Of a stretch of 10,953 bases of DNA, positions 7,219 through 10,953 are shown piece after piece; the first letter of the stretch is position 1; each line of letters starts with the position of its first letter. The notes beneath the pieces were generated by a model, which had not been told where the DNA came from, did no database searches, and was given only the letters and a program-made list of their open reading frames with translations. The translations under genes and the position numbers were made by a program. This DNA is from Draconibacterium sp. (GTDB lineage Bacteria > Bacteroidota > Bacteroidia > Bacteroidales > Prolixibacteraceae), in NCBI GenBank assembly GCA_015493625.1, contig WGCT01000203.1:1-10953 (forward strand). Direction: 5' to 3'.

Positions 7219-8589
7219 TTATCTTTTCGGATTCAGTTCGCTGTTATTAAACGTTTCCATTGTATCGCTCTTTCTGATTATATGTGTTTTTCCGTCCAAA
7301 TCGATTAAAACAATGTTTGGCCGGTAGGTAATAAACTGCATCCACTGCGTTACATTGTATGCACCCACCCGCTCAATAACAAGTTGGTCGCCAACATTCA
7401 CCTGCGGAAAATTTATCGCTTCGCGAATCACATCAATATTCATACAAAGAGGCCCGTAAATGGTTGTCTCCTCGGCATGGCTCGAAACTTCTTTGCTGGG
7501 GAAAACCCCTAGATTATACCAGAATGTTGTAAACAGCATGTTTACTCCGGCATCGATAACAATGGTGCGCCGCCCCGTTGTAGAACGCTTGTTTGCCAGC
7601 ACCGAAGTTAATAAATATCCGGCATCGTCGATTAGTGCGCGCCCGGTTTCGAGAAACAGTACCGGCAGATGTTCGTGTGGAATTTCGGATGAGATTATCG
7701 AGTTTGAAATTGCCTCGGCATATTCGTCGAACGAGGGACAGGTTTCCGAGCCCGGCATGTACGCACCTTTCAATGTGTTTTTCGATGCGAAACCGCCACC
7801 CATATCAATGTATTTTATCCAGTGGTTAAATTTCCGCGAAATGGCCACCATTAAATTCGACAATTTTACAGCTGCTACGCCGTATGCCGAAGCGGTCATT
7901 ATATAAGTTCCGATGTGTGTGTGCAACCCAATTAAATCGAGGTCTTGCGCCAGCATAATCCGGTTAATTGCATTCCATGCTTCGCCATTTTCGTAGTTAA
8001 AACCAAACCTGTCCCACATGGGATAGATGCCCGTGTCCATGTTAACGCGAATAGCAACCCGGGCTTTTTTATTCAGTTTTCGCGTGGTTTCAATCAGCAA
8101 GTACAACTCGTCGAAATGGTCGATATGAATGCAGGCATTGTTGTCGATTGCCATCTCCAAATCTTTCTCCGATTTGTCGGGGCCGTTAAATAAAATGTTC
8201 GAACCGCTTACACCATTCAGAAGTGCTTTTTCGAACTCGAATCCCGAAACAACCTCAGCCCACGAACCTTCGTCATGGAAAATGCTGCAAACTGCATTAA
8301 GGTAATTTGTTTTGTACGACCACGCGAACTGCACTTTCGGGTAGCGGGTTTCGAATGCCCGTTTTGCATCGTTGTACGTTTTCCGTATCGTTTTTTCAGA
8401 AAAAACAAATGCCGGCGAACCGTAATTTTCAATCAATTCCGGAACTGCAATTCCATCAATGTCGGTAATAATTTTCTGCTTGGTTGGTAGCCCGAATTTA
8501 TTGGGTACACCGGCAGTAATTTTACTGATAACCGGTTTTTCGTATTTTAATTTTTCCATTATTATGTTTTTACTATTGTCGTTTTCCAT
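7219..8589 (-). CDS. Fold-III PLP-dependent decarboxylase (diaminopimelate/ornithine decarboxylase type)
   Basis: The 456-residue protein shows the alanine-racemase-like PLP barrel followed by the decarboxylase C-terminal domain. Lys93 in AWSYKTN is the expected PLP lysine; HTHIG at 223-227 stacks on PLP; GGGF at 264-267 and ETGR at 314-317 hold the phosphate and pyridine ring. GPLCMNID at 379-386 carries the conserved cysteine (Cys382), and Tyr411 in GAYNVTQW completes the active site of the dimer. The motifs differ from ordinary LysA (YAxKAN, EPGR, GPxCESxD), so the substrate is probably not plain diaminopimelate; other family members act on ornithine, arginine, carboxynorspermidine or carrier-bound glutamate. 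A second possible start is Met11 (ATG at 8559); neither has a clear ribosome site. A cytosolic homodimer is expected. It lies between the ATP-grasp gene (57 bp) and the transporter/peptidase gene (9 bp). Confidence 0.9.
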   Translation of the reverse strand: MENDNSKNIIMEKLKYEKPVISKITAGVPNKFGLPTKQKIITDIDGIAVPELIENYGSPAFVFSEKTIRKTYNDAKRAFETRYPKVQFAWSYKTNYLNAVCSIFHDEGSWAEVVSGFEFEKALLNGVSGSNILFNGPDKSEKDLEMAIDNNACIHIDHFDELYLLIETTRKLNKKARVAIRVNMDTGIYPMWDRFGFNYENGEAWNAINRIMLAQDLDLIGLHTHIGTYIMTASAYGVAAVKLSNLMVAISRKFNHWIKYIDMGGGFASKNTLKGAYMPGSETCPSFDEYAEAISNSIISSEIPHEHLPVLFLETGRALIDDAGYLLTSVLANKRSTTGRRTIVIDAGVNMLFTTFWYNLGVFPSKEVSSHAEETTIYGPLCMNIDVIREAINFPQVNVGDQLVIERVGAYNVTQWMQFITYRPNIVLIDLDGKTHIIRKSDTMETFNNSELNPKR

Positions 8590-8611
8590 CCAAAAAATAA
8601 TTCTTGTTTTA

Positions 8612-8635
8612 CTTTGCGCCTTTGCGTCTCTGCGG
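8612..8635 (+). repeat. Tandem octamer repeat (CTTTGCGN-type)x3 inside the operon
   Basis: Units CTTTGCGC, CTTTGCGT and CTCTGCGG (one base off) stand in the 57-bp gap between the ATP-grasp and decarboxylase genes. It is the same unit as at 1403-1426 in the same plus-strand orientation, so it is transcribed in reverse complement within the operon mRNA. Confidence 0.7.
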
Positions 8636-8646
8636 TTTTGTTCCTA

Positions 8647-9693
8647 TTAAATTTCTTTATTCATCGAGATTGCTGCAAAACGTTCTAAATCAACAATCAT
8701 ATCGTACGAATAGCGGACAAACATTTTACCAATTTTATACGATGTCATGGGTTGAACATCGTGTCCGAGTGCCAGTTTTACCAGTGCCTCCGGAATATTT
8801 TGCCCGGCACCCACGGCAAGATAAACCCATGCAGGAATTCGCGGATTAATTTCAACAAGGTAATATTCGCCGCTGTTTGTTTTAATCAATTCCAGCTCCA
8901 GTCCGCCTTTCCATTGTGTTTTATGAATAAGCGAAAGGGTCAGTTCCATCATTTTGTCGTCGGCGAGTGTAATTCCTCCCCAGGCTTTTCCTTTGTCGGT
9001 TATGTACTGTTTGCGCATGGGCACGGCGGCAATGGTATTTCCTTTTCCATCGCCAAGAGCCACCACATTCACTTCAGTTCCGGCAACAAATTCCTGTACA
9101 ATTACCGGCAGCCCCCATTTTGCCGAAACTTTGCGGAATGCCTGTTTCGCCTGCTCTTCGTTGTATGCCGGGTAGGCATCGTAAAACTGTCCTTTCACCA
9201 TCACCGGATAGTTGAATTTCTTCTCCATATCGGCAATTTGGTTGATGGTTCCCAAATTCATACTGTCGGGGACTTTTACTCCATATTTTTTGCCGTAAGC
9301 GGGTAACTTGTCTTTTTCGCGTTCCTGAAACTGTTTAAGTGTAGGCAGAAACATTTTAATTCCCTTGTCGGCAAGGCGTCCTTCGTTTTTCATAAACGAA
9401 AAAAGTTCGGCATCGAAATTTGGAATCAGCACATCAATTTTTTCCTGTTGATGAATAAACTCGATACGTTCTGTCAGCTCCTCGGAACCCGCCGATGGGT
9501 ACGGAATTTGAAAGATGCGGTCGCACAATCCTTCCATATAAATACCCGGTTCGAGGTTCTCGTACACCAACCCGATAACCCGCACATCAAAATCTTTCGA
9601 CTCTTTTATGCTTCGAATTACAGGAACTCCCGGCCCGGGATTATCGGTGTTGTTCAGCCCCGTTACTGCAAGTATTATTTTTTGCCTGTTCAT
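8647..9693 (-). CDS. ATP-grasp ligase (carbamoyl-phosphate-synthetase/PurK-like)
   Basis: This 348-residue protein has a Rossmann-like pre-ATP-grasp part (KIILAVTGLNN at 5-15, GPGVPVIRSIK at 20-30, DVLIPNFDAEL at 87-97). The ATP-grasp domain follows from about residue 120: VMVKG at 164-168 (Lys167, nucleotide contact), VQEFVAGTEVNVVAL at 199-213 (adenine-binding hinge and glutamates), GGLELELI at 263-270 and the magnesium-binding LVEINPRIPAW at 279-289 (Glu281, Asn283, Arg285). Family members activate a carboxylate as acyl phosphate and join it to an amine or other nucleophile. The acceptor is unknown; the neighbouring PqqD-like gene (11 bp upstream) and the downstream decarboxylase suggest ligation of an amino acid or work on a peptide. 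It ends a little short of the longer two-domain ligases but looks complete. Cytosolic. Confidence 0.88.
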   Translation of the reverse strand: MNRQKIILAVTGLNNTDNPGPGVPVIRSIKESKDFDVRVIGLVYENLEPGIYMEGLCDRIFQIPYPSAGSEELTERIEFIHQQEKIDVLIPNFDAELFSFMKNEGRLADKGIKMFLPTLKQFQEREKDKLPAYGKKYGVKVPDSMNLGTINQIADMEKKFNYPVMVKGQFYDAYPAYNEEQAKQAFRKVSAKWGLPVIVQEFVAGTEVNVVALGDGKGNTIAAVPMRKQYITDKGKAWGGITLADDKMMELTLSLIHKTQWKGGLELELIKTNSGEYYLVEINPRIPAWVYLAVGAGQNIPEALVKLALGHDVQPMTSYKIGKMFVRYSYDMIVDLERFAAISMNKEI

Positions 9694-9704
9694 GTTTTTC
9701 GTTT

Positions 9705-9968
9705 TTATACAAAGTCGAGCGGGTCGCCTTGTAACGTAATCTGGTGATGTTTTAGCATGGCGCAGAACTCATAAAAATCTTTTTCGAAAGCGAGGTCGTC
9801 AACATCGTATTTTTGCAGAAACGAATCTCTTATTTCCTCAAACTCTTTTCCGGCTTCAATCATTTTTATCAATTCAAATCCTACCGGATTTAAGTTAAAC
9901 GAGTCGCCTGTTTTCGAGTTAAAAACAAACCCGTTGTCGCTAATTTTAATCTCTTCGGTAATTATCAT
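9705..9968 (-). CDS. PqqD-like small protein (RRE-type winged helix)
   Basis: The 87-residue protein fits the PqqD family pattern: an N-terminal beta hairpin (VFNSKTGDSFNLNPVG, 15-30), a hydrophobic helix (FELIKMIEAGKEF, 31-43) with the glycine turn, EIRDSFLQKYDVD (45-57) and a final helix DFYEFCAMLKHHQIT (64-78). In PqqD and related RiPP recognition elements this fold binds a precursor peptide and presents it to a modifying enzyme. No candidate precursor peptide gene is obvious next to it, so it may act as a subunit or adaptor for the ATP-grasp enzyme encoded 11 bp downstream. It is the first gene of the minus-strand train and lies behind a leader with a strong dyad. The initiating ATG at 9968 is preceded by an A-rich leader and no clear ribosome site. 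Confidence 0.8.
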   Translation of the reverse strand: MIITEEIKISDNGFVFNSKTGDSFNLNPVGFELIKMIEAGKEFEEIRDSFLQKYDVDDLAFEKDFYEFCAMLKHHQITLQGDPLDFV

Positions 9969-9990
9969 TTGTCTTAAATTTTAAATACAA

Positions 9991-10031
9991 ATTGGAACAT
10001 CAACAAAAAACTTTTTCGTTAATGCTCCAAT
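9991..10031 (-). promoter_or_regulatory. 41-nt hairpin in the leader of the PqqD-like operon
   Basis: Arms 9991-10010 and 10012-10031 are reverse complements at 17 of 20 positions around a single central base. Read as minus-strand RNA all three exceptions become G-U pairs, so the whole arm can pair (less the few tip bases needed for the loop); as plus-strand RNA they would be A-C mismatches. The hairpin sits 22 bp before the ATG of the PqqD-like gene and has no U-tract after it. It may be a leader structure, mRNA stabiliser or protein-binding site. An 8-codon mini-ORF (start codon at 10000-9998, stop at 9976-9974) begins inside the right arm of the RNA; it may be chance. Confidence 0.6.
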
Positions 10032-10145
10032 GTACACTTCTCTAATTAACCATCTATATTTATTCGACACCAACTAAATTAAAAACTTGCGCTCAGTTAA
10101 ACAATTTGCAATTATTTTCCTTTTTAATAGAGTTGAATGCATTTT

Positions 10146-10153
10146 TACATTTG
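10146..10153 (+). promoter_or_regulatory. Putative Bacteroidota -7 promoter box for the collagen-like lipoprotein gene
   Basis: TACATTTG matches the TAnnTTTG consensus exactly and lies 58 bp upstream of the ATG at 10212, a normal leader length. No exact TTG -33 box occurs at 19-21 bp spacing (a T-run at 10121-10125 is the nearest). Confidence 0.4.
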
Positions 10154-10211
10154 GCACGCTACTTGTTTAACAGGAGTATATTAGAAACAGAAATACTTAA
10201 ATCTTATTATC

Positions 10212-10772
10212 ATGAAAAAAATTACATTCATATTATTGATTTTTACAGCAGTACTAATAACATCATGCGAAGGACCAATGGGTCCTCCCGGATTACCGGG
10301 ACAAGATGGAGATGCGCTAATCGGTACTATTTTTGAAATTCAGGGCGATTTTACTCCTGACAACAAATACAAGTTGTTTTTTGAATTTCCCAAAGATTTT
10401 AAAATCTATGAAACAGACGTTGTTTTAGTTTATATTTTATGGGAACAGACTGATAATAAAACCGATGTGTGGCGTCTGTTGCCTCAAACCGTTGTTTTAA
10501 AAAGCGATGAGGGAACCGATGTTTTACAATACAATTACGATTATACCGTTGCCGATGTTCAGGTATTTTTAGAAGGAACATTCGATTTTAGTACGCTTCT
10601 GCCTGGCGAATGGCAAAATCAAGTTTTTAGAATTGCTGTATTACCTGCCGATTTTATGGCAAAAAAATCGGTTGACGAAAGCGACTTTAATTCAATAATT
10701 AACTCGAAAGAGATAAAATTGAATACCATTAAAGAGGTGAATTTTACTCAAAAAATAAAACCAGGAATTTAA
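10212..10772 (+). CDS. Lipoprotein with short collagen-like Gly-X-Y segment
   Basis: The 186-residue protein begins with a lipoprotein signal peptide ending ITSC (lipidated Cys19). Directly after it comes a brief collagen-like run, GPMGPPGLPGQDG at 21-33, only about four Gly-X-Y triplets. The rest (35-186) is an unassigned soluble domain rich in beta-like aromatic segments (YKLFFEFPKDFKIYETDVVLVYILWEQ, WRLLPQTVVLKS, YNYDYTVADVQVFLEG). This layout, lipobox plus GPxGPPG then a ~150-residue domain, recurs in Bacteroidota surface lipoproteins of unknown function. It stands divergent from the PqqD-like operon across 243 bp and has its own terminator. The ATG at 10212 is set by the signal peptide. 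Confidence 0.8.
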   Translation: MKKITFILLIFTAVLITSCEGPMGPPGLPGQDGDALIGTIFEIQGDFTPDNKYKLFFEFPKDFKIYETDVVLVYILWEQTDNKTDVWRLLPQTVVLKSDEGTDVLQYNYDYTVADVQVFLEGTFDFSTLLPGEWQNQVFRIAVLPADFMAKKSVDESDFNSIINSKEIKLNTIKEVNFTQKIKPGI

Positions 10773-10799
10773 TTTGAAGAGTTTTATTGGATATTCAAA

Positions 10800-10834
10800 G
10801 AGAGCCTTACTAAAAAGTGAGGCTCTCGCTTTTT
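10800..10834 (+). terminator. Rho-independent terminator after the lipoprotein gene
   Basis: Arms GAGAGCCTTACT (10800-10811) and AGTGAGGCTCTC (10816-10827) pair over 12 bp with one T-G wobble and an AAAA loop, followed by GC and a run of five T (10830-10834). It begins 28 bp after the stop of the lipoprotein gene. Confidence 0.85.
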
Positions 10835-10947
10835 GCTTCGAATAACTCTTCTTCCATTACATCGTAAATCAATTTAAATTCTTGTGGGGAATAAAGTGAG
10901 AAGCTATTGTCAATAAATGATAAAACCTTATTCTTAGGTTTTAAAGC
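10810..10947 (-). pseudogene. Possible C-terminal gene remnant
   Basis: The minus strand is open for 45 codons and ends at TAG (10812-10810) inside the terminator hairpin, as expected for a convergent gene. The translation looks protein-like (VLSFIDNSFSLYSPQEFKL then IYDVMEEELFEAKSESLTF), but all three minus frames have stops within about the last 20 bases of the window (TAA at 10950-10948 in this frame) and there is no ATG before Met in DVMEE. It may be a truncated or frameshifted gene whose body lies to the right, or chance. I do not recognise the family. Confidence 0.3.
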
Positions 10948-10953
10948 TTAGGC

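Noticed and set aside
8752..9306. Plus-strand open frame of 184 codons
   Set aside because: Antisense to the ATP-grasp gene with its intact VEINPR motif; the His/Phe-rich translation has no recognisable fold.
9969..10211. Search for a small precursor-peptide gene beside the PqqD-like gene
   Set aside because: Only an 8-codon mini-ORF and chance short frames were found; none has a leader/core look.
10106..10336. Plus-strand open frame overlapping the lipoprotein start
   Set aside because: It overlaps the promoter box and the lipoprotein signal peptide in another frame and has no family features.

Overview
The window looks like chromosomal DNA of a member of the Bacteroidota, probably a Bacteroidales/Marinilabiliales-type marine or sediment organism. 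The evidence is a C-terminal type IX secretion (T9SS) sorting domain, TAnnTTTG-type promoter boxes, A-rich leaders in place of strong Shine-Dalgarno sites, a DUF2202 protein and the overall codon style. The genus assignment is inference only. No rRNA, tRNA, CRISPR array or intact insertion sequence is visible.

Layout. Positions 1-839 (minus) hold the 5' part of an AAA ATPase of the DUF4143 type; its C-terminus lies beyond the left edge. Positions 840-1557 are an AT-rich, gene-free stretch with an operator-like inverted repeat next to the ATPase start, a decayed dispersed-repeat pair and a tandem octamer repeat. Positions 1558-2259 (plus) encode an exported DUF2202 ferritin-like protein, which converges on the main operon across a hairpin containing both stop codons.

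The centre is one long minus-strand gene train from 9968 down to 2260, with gaps of 57 bp or less and two overlaps. In transcription order it encodes a PqqD-like small protein, an ATP-grasp ligase, a fold-III PLP decarboxylase of the diaminopimelate/ornithine decarboxylase type, a urea-transporter-like membrane domain fused to an M23 (LytM-type) peptidase, an outer-membrane beta-barrel protein with a helical TPR-like N-terminus, a secreted TPR protein and a T9SS-sorted secreted protein. The first three look like a small-molecule or peptide-modifying module: binding/recognition protein, ATP-dependent ligation, decarboxylation. The last four look like an envelope module: inner-membrane channel with tethered cell-wall hydrolase, outer-membrane barrel, periplasmic scaffold and surface protein. 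I know of no named pathway with this combination, so it is the best candidate here for an undescribed system. Its mRNA leader contains a 41-nt dyad that pairs fully only in the minus-strand RNA.

Divergent from the operon, 10212-10772 (plus) encodes a lipoprotein with a very short collagen-like stretch, followed by a clear Rho-independent terminator. The last ~140 bases hold a short minus-strand open stretch that looks like the tail of a broken gene.
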